Under the pieces are notes generated by a model. The model saw nothing but the letters and a program-made list of their open reading frames with translations, was not told the DNA's origin and ran no database searches. The translations under genes were made by a program, and so were the position numbers. A stretch of 64,000 bases of DNA from an uncultured Tenacibaculum sp. (GTDB lineage Bacteria; Bacteroidota; Bacteroidia; Flavobacteriales; Flavobacteriaceae): contig CANLMR010000002.1 of the NCBI GenBank assembly GCA_947492185.1, forward strand, positions 411,411 to 475,410, given 5' to 3'. Position 1 is the stretch's first letter. Every line of letters starts with the position of its first letter. Shown in pieces: positions 35,122 through 44,934 of this stretch.

Positions 35122-36585
35122 ATGAGCTTAGAAATTAGAAATATAGAACCTAAAACGGTGTGGAATCACTTCGCAGATTTAAACGCCGTGCCTCGTGCTT
35201 CTAAAAAAGAAGAACGTGTAATTCAGTTTATGGTAGATTTTGGCAAAAAGTTAAATCTAGAAACTTTTGTAGACAAGGTTGGAAACGTAATTATTAGAAA
35301 ACCAGCTACAACTGGAATGGAGAATAGAAAAACCATTGTGATGCAAAGTCACCTTGATATGGTACATCAGAAAAATTCTGATACTGATTTTGATTTTGAC
35401 ACTGAAGGTATCAAAATGTTTATTGATGGAGATTGGGTAAAAGCTGAAGGAACTACTCTTGGTGCAGATAACGGATTAGGAGTTGCTTCTATAATGGCTG
35501 TACTATCATCTACAGATATAGAACACCCGGCGATCGAAGCTTTATTTACTATTGATGAAGAAACTGGAATGACTGGTGCTATGGGACTTGAAGGTGGAAT
35601 TTTAACTGGTGATATTTTACTAAATCTAGACACTGAAGAAGACGATGAAATTGGAATTGGTTGTGCCGGTGGAGTAGATATCACTGCTACAAGAACTTAT
35701 GGAACTGAAAAAACTCCTGAAAACACAATCGCATTTGAACTTTCTGTTACAGGATTAAATGGAGGTCACTCTGGAATGGACATTCATAAAGGTTTAGGAA
35801 ATGCTAACAAAATTATGAATCGTTTATTATTTGATGGTTTTACTAATTTTGGTTTACGTATTTCAGAAATAAACGGAGGAAGTTTGCGTAATGCTATTCC
35901 AAGAGAAAGTTTTGCAACTGTTATTATTGATCAAGTATCCAAAGAACCTTTTTTATTCGAACTTAATGAGCTTATTAATGAAATAAAATCAGAATTTGAA
36001 TCTTTGGAACCAAATTTAACTATTGAATTAAAAGAAGTTTCTCTTCCAGAATCTGTTATGGATTTAGGTGTACAGATGGGATTAATAAAATCTGTTTACG
36101 GTGCTTTAAATGGAGTTTATAGAATGAGCCCTGATATTGAAGATTTAGTTGAAACTTCAAATAATGTAGCACGAGTAATTGTGAAAGGTGGAGCTATTAA
36201 AATAGGATGTCTTACGCGTTCTTCTTCAGAAACAAATAAATGGGATTTAGCTAACTCGTTACGTTCTGTATTTGAATTAGCCGGGTTTGAAGTTGAGTTT
36301 TCTGGTTCTTATCCTGGGTGGTTACCAAATATGAACTCAGATATTTTAAAAGTCTTAAAAAAGTTATATATTGATATGAATGATTCTGAGCCGCATGTCG
36401 CAGCATGTCATGCAGGTTTAGAATGCGGTATTTTAGGTCAGAATTATCCTAAAATGGATATGATTTCATTTGGTCCTAATATACGCGGAGCTCATTCTCC
36501 AGATGAAAGAGCACAAATCTCATCAATGCAAAAATTCTGGAATTTCTTATTAGAAATCCTTAAAAACATACCTAGTGCAAACTAG
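35122..36585 (+). CDS. pepD: Aminoacyl-histidine dipeptidase (M20 family)
   Basis: 487 residues from the ATG at 35122; an upstream TTG at 35095 lies inside the promoter box and is rejected. Cytosolic zinc dipeptidase of the PepD/carnosinase type: first ligand in VMQSHLDMVHQK, bridging Asp in LGADNGLG, catalytic Glu pair in TIDEETGMTGA, another ligand in NLDTEEDDE, and late HAGLECG. The insertion LNGGHSGMDIHKG is the dimerisation (lid) domain of M20 enzymes. The name follows E. coli PepD by family resemblance; alternative name is beta-Ala-His dipeptidase. Cytoplasmic, no signal peptide. Confidence 0.92.
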   Translation: MSLEIRNIEPKTVWNHFADLNAVPRASKKEERVIQFMVDFGKKLNLETFVDKVGNVIIRKPATTGMENRKTIVMQSHLDMVHQKNSDTDFDFDTEGIKMFIDGDWVKAEGTTLGADNGLGVASIMAVLSSTDIEHPAIEALFTIDEETGMTGAMGLEGGILTGDILLNLDTEEDDEIGIGCAGGVDITATRTYGTEKTPENTIAFELSVTGLNGGHSGMDIHKGLGNANKIMNRLLFDGFTNFGLRISEINGGSLRNAIPRESFATVIIDQVSKEPFLFELNELINEIKSEFESLEPNLTIELKEVSLPESVMDLGVQMGLIKSVYGALNGVYRMSPDIEDLVETSNNVARVIVKGGAIKIGCLTRSSSETNKWDLANSLRSVFELAGFEVEFSGSYPGWLPNMNSDILKVLKKLYIDMNDSEPHVAACHAGLECGILGQNYPKMDMISFGPNIRGAHSPDERAQISSMQKFWNFLLEILKNIPSAN

Positions 36586-36607
36586 TTGTATTTCAACTAC
36601 TACTTGT

Positions 36608-36642
36608 AAAAGCCATTCTTAACAGGATGGCTTTTTTATTTA
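36608..36642 (+). terminator. Terminator of the pepD gene
   Basis: A 12-bp stem with one G-U pair (AAAAGCCATTCT with AGGATGGCTTTT), TAAC loop, then TTTTTATTTAT. Confidence 0.8.
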
Positions 36643-36772
36643 TATAATTCTCAATTCATTCTAGGAATAAATCACAAAATCTTAAAGTTTTAGGATTATG
36701 TTACATTTTAACATTTTCTAAAAAAATTAATCATATATTTAAGTCCCTTACCAAGTTTAATCTAAAAACAAA

Positions 36773-37456
36773 ATGTTGATGAAAAAATTGCTATCAACCT
36801 TGGTTCTTGTGTCTTGTAGTTTCATTGTGTATGGACAAGATGAATCACTTTACTCCCAATTCGATAAAATTATTGGTCCAAACAATACTAAATTAAGCTA
36901 TGGAGTAATCTACAAAGAAAAATATCGAAAAAAACATAGAGATAATCATAACTTTTATCAAGACGATTCTTTTAAAAGAGGTAGTATTATCTACAGAGGC
37001 CAAGTATTTAACAATATTGAATTAAAATATGAATTAGTTGATGATTTTCTTGTTATTCAATTAAGTAACAATAATCAAATAACATCTATAATCCCTGAGA
37101 AATCATTAGTCCAAAAATTTAGTATTGAAAACAAAAAATTTATAAATTCTAGCAGCTTCGGTTTTTTAGAAGAATTACTTATAAAAGAAGAATTTTCAGT
37201 ATTAAAAAAACATAGAAAACTTAGCAAGGAAAATAGAGATGCAGATTATCGCTACCATACTTTTAAGAAGCAAGAGGGATATATTCTATTTTACAATGAC
37301 AATTACTTCTCTATTGACTCTAAAAGAGATTTTGTAAAACTTTTTCCCAACTCTAAAAAACAAATTTCTAAATTTTATAAAGACAATAAGTTTCTAATTA
37401 AAAATGATTATAAAACTTTTGTTGCCAAACTAATTACGTCTTTACCTCAAGTATAA
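36773..37456 (+). CDS. Secreted protein of unknown family, first gene of the TonB locus
   Basis: 227 residues. Signal peptide ending near YGQ (start at 36773, or the second Met at 36779). The mature protein is Lys/Asn/Tyr-rich, mostly beta by appearance, with repeated short hydrophobic strands and no cysteine after the signal. I recognise no family. It ends 4 bp before the TonB receptor gene and so is co-transcribed with it, which makes it a candidate accessory factor for the receptor. Confidence 0.7.
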   Translation: MLMKKLLSTLVLVSCSFIVYGQDESLYSQFDKIIGPNNTKLSYGVIYKEKYRKKHRDNHNFYQDDSFKRGSIIYRGQVFNNIELKYELVDDFLVIQLSNNNQITSIIPEKSLVQKFSIENKKFINSSSFGFLEELLIKEEFSVLKKHRKLSKENRDADYRYHTFKKQEGYILFYNDNYFSIDSKRDFVKLFPNSKKQISKFYKDNKFLIKNDYKTFVAKLITSLPQV

Positions 37457-37460
37457 ACTA

Positions 37461-40199
37461 ATGAAATCAGCTAATAAGAAAAGTATATTAACACTTATAA
37501 TTCTTCTTTTTTCTATTGCTTTAATGTCTCAAGAAAAAAACGAAACTGTTTCTATAAACATAAATAATTTAACTAAAGAAGAAGTTTTAACATTAATTGA
37601 AAGTAAAACTAATTATCGATTTTACTTTTTAAAAAAATGGTTAGATCAAGAGAAAGTCAATTTTACATTTAACAATGCTAAACTTTCACATATTTTAGAT
37701 ACTCTTTTTGGAGGAAGTACTATTAATTATTTTATAAACGATGATCAAAAAGTAATTCTTACCAATGGAAATTTAATCAAAAAAAGTGTCTACGAAAACA
37801 ACAATATTGAATCCGATAAAAACAACAATACTCCAGTACTTGTTAATTCAGAAGGAAATTCGATTATAAAAATTGGAAAAGAAGTTACTAGCAAAAAGAA
37901 CTTTTACACACTTACAGGTAGAGTTTTAAATGATAAAAACGGAGAACCTATTGAAGGTGTAACAATTTTTGAACGAGAGAAAAACATTTATGCAACAACC
38001 GATAATAAAGGTTATTATAGCATAAAACTTCCTTTTGGAGAAAACAACATAGAAACTTCATTTGTTGGTTTTGATAGTAATTATAAAAATTTAATTATTT
38101 ATAATGACGGAAAATTAAACTTCTCAATTAGTGAAAAATCTGAACAATTAGAGGAGGTTGTTATTAGTGCAAATAGATCAAGAAACATTAGACAAACTAT
38201 CGCTGGTATAAGTCAAATTAAGGCTAAAGAAATAAAAAAAATCCCTCTTGTTTTAGGAGAACGAGATATTTTAAAAGTTGCTATAACATTACCATCTATC
38301 AAATCTACTGGTGAAGGATCAGAAGGAGTTAATGTTAGAGGTGGTAAAGTAGATCAAAATCTTTTTTTACTAGATAATGGAGTAATTTATAATCCAACTC
38401 ATTTTCTTGGTTTATTTTCTGCAATAAACCCGTTTACAACAAATGATTTAAAAATATATACTGGTAACATCCCTTCTGAGTATGGTGGTAGATTATCTTC
38501 TGTATTTGATATCAGAACAAAAGATCCTAACACAAAGAAATTTGAAGGAGAAGCTTCTATTGGTCCCGTAACAGGAAATGTAAATGTAGATATCCCTGTA
38601 GTAAAAGATAAATCTGGATTAATTTTAGGAGTTAGAAGTACTTACTCCGATTGGATTCTTGGATTAGTTAACAATAAACAAATAGAAAACAGTAGCGTTT
38701 CTTTTTATGATGTGATTGCGAAATATAAGCATCAAATTAATGATAACAACGCAATTAAAGCAACTGGATACTTTAGCCAAGATCAATTTCAAATTGCCTC
38801 AGACACAATCAATAAATATGGAAATGTAATGGGGTCTTTAAATTGGGAACATGTTTTTAACGATAAAAATAGAGGAAATTTAGTAGTATCGCATAGCCGG
38901 TATGCTTTTGATATAAACTTTGAAAGTGATGATACCAATAAAGGTTTTGATTTAAATTATAAAATCAGTGAAACTGATTTAAAACTAAAATTGCAATATG
39001 ATTATTCTGATAAACATAAAATTGATTATGGTCTAGAATCAAAATTATATAGTATTAACCCAGGAACAATTCAACCTAACGGAAGTACTTCTACTGTTAT
39101 TCCATTAACTATTGCAGAAGAAAGAGCTCTTGAAAATGCTTTATTTATTTCCGATGAAATCACATTGAATAAAAAATTAACCTTTAATGTTGGACTTCGT
39201 TTAAATCAGTATTTAGCATTAGGGCCATCAACTGAACGAGTCTATCAGGATAATTCTCCTAAAAATGAAACAACTTTAGTAAATACTATTGAACATGGTA
39301 ATAATGATGTATTTCAAACATATCACAATTTGAGTTATCGCTTATCTGGAAGATATGCACTAGACAATACTCTTTCATTAAAAGCTAGTTTTAACAAGTC
39401 ATTTCAATATATCCACAGGTTAAATAACAATACAACGGCTACTCCAATTGATACATGGAGACTCTCAGATTCAAATATCAAACCTCAAGAAGGTTCACAA
39501 ATTTCTTTAGGTGCATTTAAAAACATTAATGGTAATGATTATGAAATCAGCTTAGAAGGATACTATAAAGAGTATCAAAATCTTTTAGATTACAAAATCG
39601 GAGCCAACTTATTATTAAATGAAAATATTGAAACAGAAGTTTTACAAGGTAATGGAAAATCTTACGGAGTCGAATTCCTAGTTAAAAAAAACAGAGGAAG
39701 ATTAAATGGTTGGTTAGGTTATAGTTACTCAAGGTCTTTAATACAATTAGACAGTCAATTTGATGAAGAGCGAGTTAATAATGGAAACTTTTTTCCAACA
39801 AATTACGATAAGCCTCATGACTTAACTGCTGTTCTAAATTATAAATTTACAGAAAGATATAGTTTCTCTGCAAATTTCACTTATCAAACGGGGAGACCAA
39901 TTACTTACCCTACTGGTAAATTCATTTTTCAAGGAGCAGAATTCTTAACCTATAGCAATCGAAATCAGTTTAGAATTCCAGATTATTATCGTTTGGATAT
40001 TGGAATTAATATAGAAGGAAACCATAAAATTAAAAAGTTCGCACATAGTTTCTGGAACATATCAGTATATAATGTACTAGGAAGAAACAATCCTTACTCG
40101 GTATTTTTCCAAACCAATGAGAATGGAAATGTAGAGGCGTATCAAAGCTCTATTTTTTCTGTCCCAATTCCTACCATAACATATAACTTTAAATTTTAA
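37461..40199 (+). CDS. TonB-dependent outer-membrane receptor with STN and carboxypeptidase-like domains
   Basis: 912 residues. Signal peptide to about 22; STN domain at about 28-105 (EEVLTLIESKTNYRFYFLKK, NAKLSHILDTLF), which in FecA-type receptors signals to an anti-sigma factor; a CarboxypepD-reg-like domain at about 147-225 (YTLTGRVLNDKNGEPIEGVT); plug at about 235-345 (NVRGGKVDQNLFLLDNG, YGGRLSSVFDIRT); and a 22-strand-type barrel to the end, finishing in an aromatic strand TITYNFKF. It takes up some ligand with energy from TonB-ExbBD. No FecR or sigma gene is adjacent, so any STN signalling partner lies elsewhere. Followed by two DUF4249 genes. Confidence 0.93.
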   Translation: MKSANKKSILTLIILLFSIALMSQEKNETVSININNLTKEEVLTLIESKTNYRFYFLKKWLDQEKVNFTFNNAKLSHILDTLFGGSTINYFINDDQKVILTNGNLIKKSVYENNNIESDKNNNTPVLVNSEGNSIIKIGKEVTSKKNFYTLTGRVLNDKNGEPIEGVTIFEREKNIYATTDNKGYYSIKLPFGENNIETSFVGFDSNYKNLIIYNDGKLNFSISEKSEQLEEVVISANRSRNIRQTIAGISQIKAKEIKKIPLVLGERDILKVAITLPSIKSTGEGSEGVNVRGGKVDQNLFLLDNGVIYNPTHFLGLFSAINPFTTNDLKIYTGNIPSEYGGRLSSVFDIRTKDPNTKKFEGEASIGPVTGNVNVDIPVVKDKSGLILGVRSTYSDWILGLVNNKQIENSSVSFYDVIAKYKHQINDNNAIKATGYFSQDQFQIASDTINKYGNVMGSLNWEHVFNDKNRGNLVVSHSRYAFDINFESDDTNKGFDLNYKISETDLKLKLQYDYSDKHKIDYGLESKLYSINPGTIQPNGSTSTVIPLTIAEERALENALFISDEITLNKKLTFNVGLRLNQYLALGPSTERVYQDNSPKNETTLVNTIEHGNNDVFQTYHNLSYRLSGRYALDNTLSLKASFNKSFQYIHRLNNNTTATPIDTWRLSDSNIKPQEGSQISLGAFKNINGNDYEISLEGYYKEYQNLLDYKIGANLLLNENIETEVLQGNGKSYGVEFLVKKNRGRLNGWLGYSYSRSLIQLDSQFDEERVNNGNFFPTNYDKPHDLTAVLNYKFTERYSFSANFTYQTGRPITYPTGKFIFQGAEFLTYSNRNQFRIPDYYRLDIGINIEGNHKIKKFAHSFWNISVYNVLGRNNPYSVFFQTNENGNVEAYQSSIFSVPIPTITYNFKF

Positions 40200-40202
40200 A
40201 AA

Positions 40203-41420
40203 GTGATGAAAAAATTAATTCATTTTTTTTGCTTTTTGGTTGGTTTGATTACAATTCAAAGTTGTATTGAACCTATAGAATTCGCAACCGTTTCTACCGA
40301 TACAAATTTAGTTGTGAGTGCAACAATTACTAATGAAATCAAAACTCAAACTATTGAGTTATCTCGAACCATACCTATTGACTCTACAAAGTTAGCTCCT
40401 GAAACTAATGCTAAAGTTTATATTACTGACGAAGCTGGAGTATCATATGATTTTCAAGAGACAACCACTGGTGTGTATACTTCTATAAACCAATTTGCGG
40501 CAACAACTAATAAACAATACAAATTAATTGTAGAAACGAGTAACGGACAAAAATATTCTTCTACTGAAGAAGCTCTACCTCCCACATCATCAATAAACGA
40601 TATTAATGTAAGTATTGAAAACAATGAAATAGACGACATTCAAGAATTTGTTTTTAAAGTCACCAGTAATACTTCTGGTGATGAAGGGAAATTTTATCGC
40701 TATGAGTATGACGAAACATATCAAATTAAAACTCCTATTTGGAGCAGAAAAAAATTACTTATAATTTCAGATACTCCTCCATATGAATTTGATTTAGTAG
40801 ATAAAACCGAAGAAGAAGATGGTATTGGTTTTTGTTATGGAAATCAGAAGTCAAAAAAAATACTTTTAACAGAAACAAAAACTTTATCTCAAGACCAAGT
40901 AATTGGGTTTCCTATAAGACAAATTCCTGTAAATAGTTATATAATTGGTATTCGCTATAGCATTTTAGTAAAGCAATATGTTATAAACCAAAATACTTTT
41001 GATTTTTACACTCTATTAGATAAGTTTTCTAATCCAGATGATATTTTTTCTCAAACTCAAGTTGGAAATATCCCAAGTAATATAACATCATTGAATAATT
41101 CCGAAGATAAAGTAATTGGTTTTTTTGAAGTTTCTTCAGTATCAAACAAAAGAATCTTCATCAATAGAAACGATATAACTGAAACTCCTTTCACCAATTA
41201 TCGAACTGTTGCTTTATGCGACGAACGTGTAAATCCAGAAATTATAGATGCTTTCGGACGATCACCTTTGTTAGATAGGTTAAGAACAGGATGGATATAT
41301 CAAAGCCCTCCTGATCTTCCAATTATACCACCAAATAGACTTTATCAATTAGCTCAAAAACCTTGTGGAGATTGTTCTCACTTAGGAGCTGTTAACCCGC
41401 CTGACTTTTGGACTGAATAA
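40203..41420 (+). CDS. DUF4249 lipoprotein (first copy)
   Basis: 405 residues. Lipobox IQSCIEP with anchored Cys at about 21. The family's N-terminal beta sandwich begins VVSATITNEIKTQTIELSRT; the C-terminus carries the conserved cysteine pair and Trp, PCGDCSHLGAVNPPDFWTE. DUF4249 proteins are found almost only in Bacteroidota, next to TonB receptors, and are thought to be surface or periplasmic partners; their function is not established. It lies 3 bp after the receptor gene and 7 bp before a second copy. Confidence 0.88.
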   Translation: MMKKLIHFFCFLVGLITIQSCIEPIEFATVSTDTNLVVSATITNEIKTQTIELSRTIPIDSTKLAPETNAKVYITDEAGVSYDFQETTTGVYTSINQFAATTNKQYKLIVETSNGQKYSSTEEALPPTSSINDINVSIENNEIDDIQEFVFKVTSNTSGDEGKFYRYEYDETYQIKTPIWSRKKLLIISDTPPYEFDLVDKTEEEDGIGFCYGNQKSKKILLTETKTLSQDQVIGFPIRQIPVNSYIIGIRYSILVKQYVINQNTFDFYTLLDKFSNPDDIFSQTQVGNIPSNITSLNNSEDKVIGFFEVSSVSNKRIFINRNDITETPFTNYRTVALCDERVNPEIIDAFGRSPLLDRLRTGWIYQSPPDLPIIPPNRLYQLAQKPCGDCSHLGAVNPPDFWTE

Positions 41421-41427
41421 AAAGAAA

Positions 41428-42639
41428 ATGAAGCATTTAAAAAATATAACATATATACTTTTAACGATATTATTCAGCAGCTGTATCGAATCTGTTGAAT
41501 TTCCTAGTACTTCTTTTGAAAGTAATTTAGTAGTTAAAGCTATTATTACAAATGAATTTAAAAATCATAGTGTAGAACTTTCACGGACCATTCCTATTGA
41601 ATCTGAAGAAGTTTCTCCTGAAAAGAATGCCACAGTAATAATAACTAATGAGTCTGGTGTTACTTATAATTTCCAAGAAACAGGAGAAGGTATTTACACT
41701 TCAACATCTTCGTTTTCTGCACAACTAAATCAAAAATATACGCTTAGTATAGAAACAGCAAGTGGAGAAAAATATAGCTCATCGAGTGAACAGTTACCTA
41801 TAATAGCCGAAATTAATGATATCGCAGCTAATACAGAAACAAATAGCAACGATGAATCTGTAATAGCTTTTAAAGTGAACGCAACCGGAAATAATAACGA
41901 AGGAAGTTATTATCGTTATGAGTATGAAGAGACTTATAAAATTAGAGCCTTTATATGGAACTCTAAGCGAATTCGAGTTTTATCTGATGTTCCTCCTTTT
42001 GATTTTGATTTAGTTGACAAAGAACCTGAAATTTATGGAAATGGTTTTTGTTATGGATATGGCAAGTCAAATAACATATTAATTACAGAAACTAAAACAT
42101 TAGCACAAGATCAAGTACAAGGATTTAAAATTAGAGAAATACCAATTGACAGTTACCTAGTAGGTCTTAGATATAGTATACTATTAAAACAATATGTTTT
42201 AAATCAAAACACTTATGATTACTATCTTTTATTAGATAAATTTTCTGATCCAAATGATATTTTCTCACAAACGCAAGTAGGAAACATTCCTAGCAATATA
42301 AAATCAGAAACTAATCCTGAAAAAGATAAAGTAATTGGTTTTTTTGAAGTTTCATCGATAACTTCTAAACGTTTTTTCTTTAACAGAAACGATATTACAG
42401 ACCTTTCTTATAAAAATTACACTGATTCAAATGCTTGTGATGAATTCCCCAAACCGGCATTTGATAATGGTTTTGGAAGCTCTCCTCTATTAGATTTTTT
42501 ACAAACCCATATTTTTTATAATGAACCACCTGGCGGAATTGGTGGACCTTCTGGTGCTCCCTATGAAGTTGTACTGAGACAATGTGGAGATTGCTCACAT
42601 TTAGGAGCTGTTAAAGAACCTGATTTTTGGACTGAATAA
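41428..42639 (+). CDS. DUF4249 lipoprotein (second copy)
   Basis: 403 residues. Lipobox FSSCIES with anchored Cys at about 19. It parallels the preceding gene along the full length: KAIITNEFKNHSVELSRT, PPFDFDLVDK, TKTLAQDQVQGFKIREIP, FSDPNDIFSQTQVGNIPSNI, and the end CGDCSHLGAVKEPDFWTE. The two are clear tandem duplicates; the region between about 330 and 385 differs most. It is co-transcribed with the receptor. Two linked copies imply a two-part binding surface or different ligands. Confidence 0.88.
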   Translation: MKHLKNITYILLTILFSSCIESVEFPSTSFESNLVVKAIITNEFKNHSVELSRTIPIESEEVSPEKNATVIITNESGVTYNFQETGEGIYTSTSSFSAQLNQKYTLSIETASGEKYSSSSEQLPIIAEINDIAANTETNSNDESVIAFKVNATGNNNEGSYYRYEYEETYKIRAFIWNSKRIRVLSDVPPFDFDLVDKEPEIYGNGFCYGYGKSNNILITETKTLAQDQVQGFKIREIPIDSYLVGLRYSILLKQYVLNQNTYDYYLLLDKFSDPNDIFSQTQVGNIPSNIKSETNPEKDKVIGFFEVSSITSKRFFFNRNDITDLSYKNYTDSNACDEFPKPAFDNGFGSSPLLDFLQTHIFYNEPPGGIGGPSGAPYEVVLRQCGDCSHLGAVKEPDFWTE

Positions 42640-42649
42640 AATATTAAAA

Positions 42650-44308
42650 ATGAAAAAAGTATTGTTTTTATTACATGTAATTGTTGCTTCAATCTTAGTT
42701 GCACAATCAAATACGGAAATAAGTTTAGTGAATAAATTAGAACAATATCCTGAAGAAAAAATTCATCTTCATTTCAACAAAGATTTTTTAATTACTGGTG
42801 AAAAATTATTTTATAAGATATATTGTTTAAATAATTTAAATGAGTTTTCTCCTTTTAGTAAAATAGCCTACGTTGAACTTATAGATAAGAATAACAATAG
42901 TATTTCGAAGCAAAAAATACATCTAAATAACGGAAAAGGTTATGGTGATTTTTTTATTGACACAAAAGTAAACACAGGAGCATACAAGCTTATTTCTTAT
43001 ACGAAGTGGATGCTGAATAAAGTTACATATTTTCAAAAAGACATTATCATTATCAATCCTTTTTCAAATAAAACAAATTCTATTTCATCAGACTCAACAA
43101 GCACTAATAACAACTTAATAGCATCAAATAAGAAAGATTTAATCTTTAAAAACATTAATAATTCTTATAATAAAAGGAGTAAAATTGCTTTAACCTTTCT
43201 TCCTTCGATTTTGAATAATTTCAATGGAGACTTTTCTATTTCTGTAAAACTTAAAGATAATTTCGAAATACCATCTACAAATAAAAAAACTTTGACTCCT
43301 AGTAATAATAAATTAATCTATCTTCCAGAACTGAGAGGTTCACTTATAAAAGGAAAAATTAATTCAAACACTAGTAAACTATCAAATGTAAAACTATCTC
43401 TTTCGTTTGAAAATAATTCAACATTACCATTAACTGCTATTACAAATGATTTAGGAGAGTTTTATTTTAATATCGAGAATAACAATACTAACAAAATTCT
43501 TATAAGTATTCTCGAAAAAAATGAAGCTGATTATACTATTGAACTTACCGATTCTAAGCTACAAAATGTAAATTTTGAAAACTTTGCTAAGATTGAATTA
43601 AGTAAAGAAATGATTGAGACTATTAAAACCAGAAGTTTATATTCACAAATTGAAAACGCTTATTATTCTGTTAAAAAAGATTCCATTTTAAAATCTACAA
43701 GTAAAGATGCTCTATTAGATAAAATTAAAACTATTTATCCTTTAGACGATTATAAAAGATTTAATACTGTTAAAGAAACTTTTATAGAAGTAATAGAAGG
43801 AGCCGGGTTCTACAAAAAAGAGAATACGTTTCACATAAATGTTACTGACACTGATGCTTCTGAAACATTAAGTTATTTACCTTCTTTATTAATAATCGAT
43901 GGTAAAATAGTTAATGATCATACTAATTTTATGAGTTATAATTCAAGAAATATCAAAACTATTTCTTTAATAAAAGACAAGTATTTTTATGGCAATGCCA
44001 TTTACCAAGGAATTGTAATTGTAGATACTTTTAAAGGAGATTATATAGATAGTGGTTTAAAATTCAAAGAGTTCAATATTATGCCGGTTGAGCCTGAAAA
44101 AATATACTTTTTTCAAGATCATAAAAACAACAATAAAAGAGTACCAGATTATAGAACTCAATTATATTGGAATCCCGAAATTGCTAAGAACAACAAAGAA
44201 CTTATATTTTACACTTCAGATGTGTCAGGTATTTATGAAATAAATATTCAAGGGTATAACAATAAAGGAAAATTAATCTCATTAAAAAGTGATTTTAAAG
44301 TAAATTAA
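42650..44308 (+). CDS. Secreted MG2-like protein, last gene of the TonB locus
   Basis: 552 residues with a signal peptide (ending VAQ). The start of the mature protein, YPEEKIHLHFNKDFLITGEK followed by LFYKIYCLNN, matches the macroglobulin-type MG2 beginnings seen in large Bacteroidota proteins from TonB/DUF4249 loci. Those relatives are often 800 residues or more and end in a TonB-plug-like domain; here the middle is Asn/Ser-rich and a part around 385-470 resembles a plug fragment (SLIKDKYFYGNAIYQGIVIV). A reduced version of the family is therefore possible. It starts 10 bp after the second DUF4249 gene. Confidence 0.72.
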   Translation: MKKVLFLLHVIVASILVAQSNTEISLVNKLEQYPEEKIHLHFNKDFLITGEKLFYKIYCLNNLNEFSPFSKIAYVELIDKNNNSISKQKIHLNNGKGYGDFFIDTKVNTGAYKLISYTKWMLNKVTYFQKDIIIINPFSNKTNSISSDSTSTNNNLIASNKKDLIFKNINNSYNKRSKIALTFLPSILNNFNGDFSISVKLKDNFEIPSTNKKTLTPSNNKLIYLPELRGSLIKGKINSNTSKLSNVKLSLSFENNSTLPLTAITNDLGEFYFNIENNNTNKILISILEKNEADYTIELTDSKLQNVNFENFAKIELSKEMIETIKTRSLYSQIENAYYSVKKDSILKSTSKDALLDKIKTIYPLDDYKRFNTVKETFIEVIEGAGFYKKENTFHINVTDTDASETLSYLPSLLIIDGKIVNDHTNFMSYNSRNIKTISLIKDKYFYGNAIYQGIVIVDTFKGDYIDSGLKFKEFNIMPVEPEKIYFFQDHKNNNKRVPDYRTQLYWNPEIAKNNKELIFYTSDVSGIYEINIQGYNNKGKLISLKSDFKVN

Positions 44309-44337
44309 AGTAATAATCTTTTTAGTCTTTTTTTCGC

Positions 44338-44345
44338 TACTTTTA
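44338..44345 (+). promoter_or_regulatory. -7 box abutting the acpH-like start
   Basis: TACTTTTA, variant of TAnnTTTG, exactly 4 bp before the ATG at 44350. Confidence 0.4.
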
Positions 44346-44349
44346 TGCA

Positions 44350-44934
44350 ATGAATTTTCTGGCTCATTTATTTTTATCTCCTAAAAACAAACACATCATG
44401 CTTGGTAATTTTATTGCTGATCATGTAAGAGGAAATAAATTTAAACATCTTCCTGAAGACATTCAAAAAGGAATTTACTTACACAGAAATATTGATACCT
44501 TTACAGATTCAAATGAAATAGTTCGAATGAGTAAACGTCGTTTACATGAACGATATGGGCATTATGACGGTGTTATTATTGATATTTTTTACGATCATTT
44601 TTTAGCAAAAAATTGGGAACAATATTCTCAAATTCCTTTAGATATTTATACCAACAGTATTTACCGTTATCTTCAAAGTCAAGTTGAAATTTTACCAGAT
44701 AAAACTAAAGAACTCTTACCCTACATGATTCAGTATAATTGGCTATACAATTATCAATTTATTGACGGAATTCAAGATGTTTTAAATGGTATGAATAGAA
44801 GAACCAAAGGAAAATCTAAAATGAATTTAGCTATTGAGGATCTTCAACTTTACTATAAAGAATTTGAAAACGATTTTCAGACCTTTATGTTTGAACTTAT
44901 AAACTTTGTTTCTATTGAAATAGATAAACTATGA
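44350..44934 (+). CDS. acpH: Acyl carrier protein phosphodiesterase
   Basis: 194 residues, standard length. Removes the 4'-phosphopantetheine arm from holo-ACP. Family signatures: MNFLAHLFLSPKNKHIMLGN, IADHVRGNKF, the metal-site YLHRNIDTFTDSN (His and Asp), IDIFYDHFLAKNWEQ, and the late MNRRTKG. Cytoplasmic. It overlaps the gamma-glutamyltransferase gene by 4 bp, so the two are translated together though functionally unrelated. Confidence 0.9.
   Translation: MNFLAHLFLSPKNKHIMLGNFIADHVRGNKFKHLPEDIQKGIYLHRNIDTFTDSNEIVRMSKRRLHERYGHYDGVIIDIFYDHFLAKNWEQYSQIPLDIYTNSIYRYLQSQVEILPDKTKELLPYMIQYNWLYNYQFIDGIQDVLNGMNRRTKGKSKMNLAIEDLQLYYKEFENDFQTFMFELINFVSIEIDKL

Noticed and set aside
35367..35684. 105-codon Ser/Pro/Ile-rich frame on the minus strand
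   Set aside because: Antisense to the active-site part of the dipeptidase; composition is the mirror of that gene.
40203..42639. DUF4249 genes considered as SusD partners of the receptor
   Set aside because: They lack the TPR-type helical pattern of SusD and end in the DUF4249 CxxC...PDFW motif.
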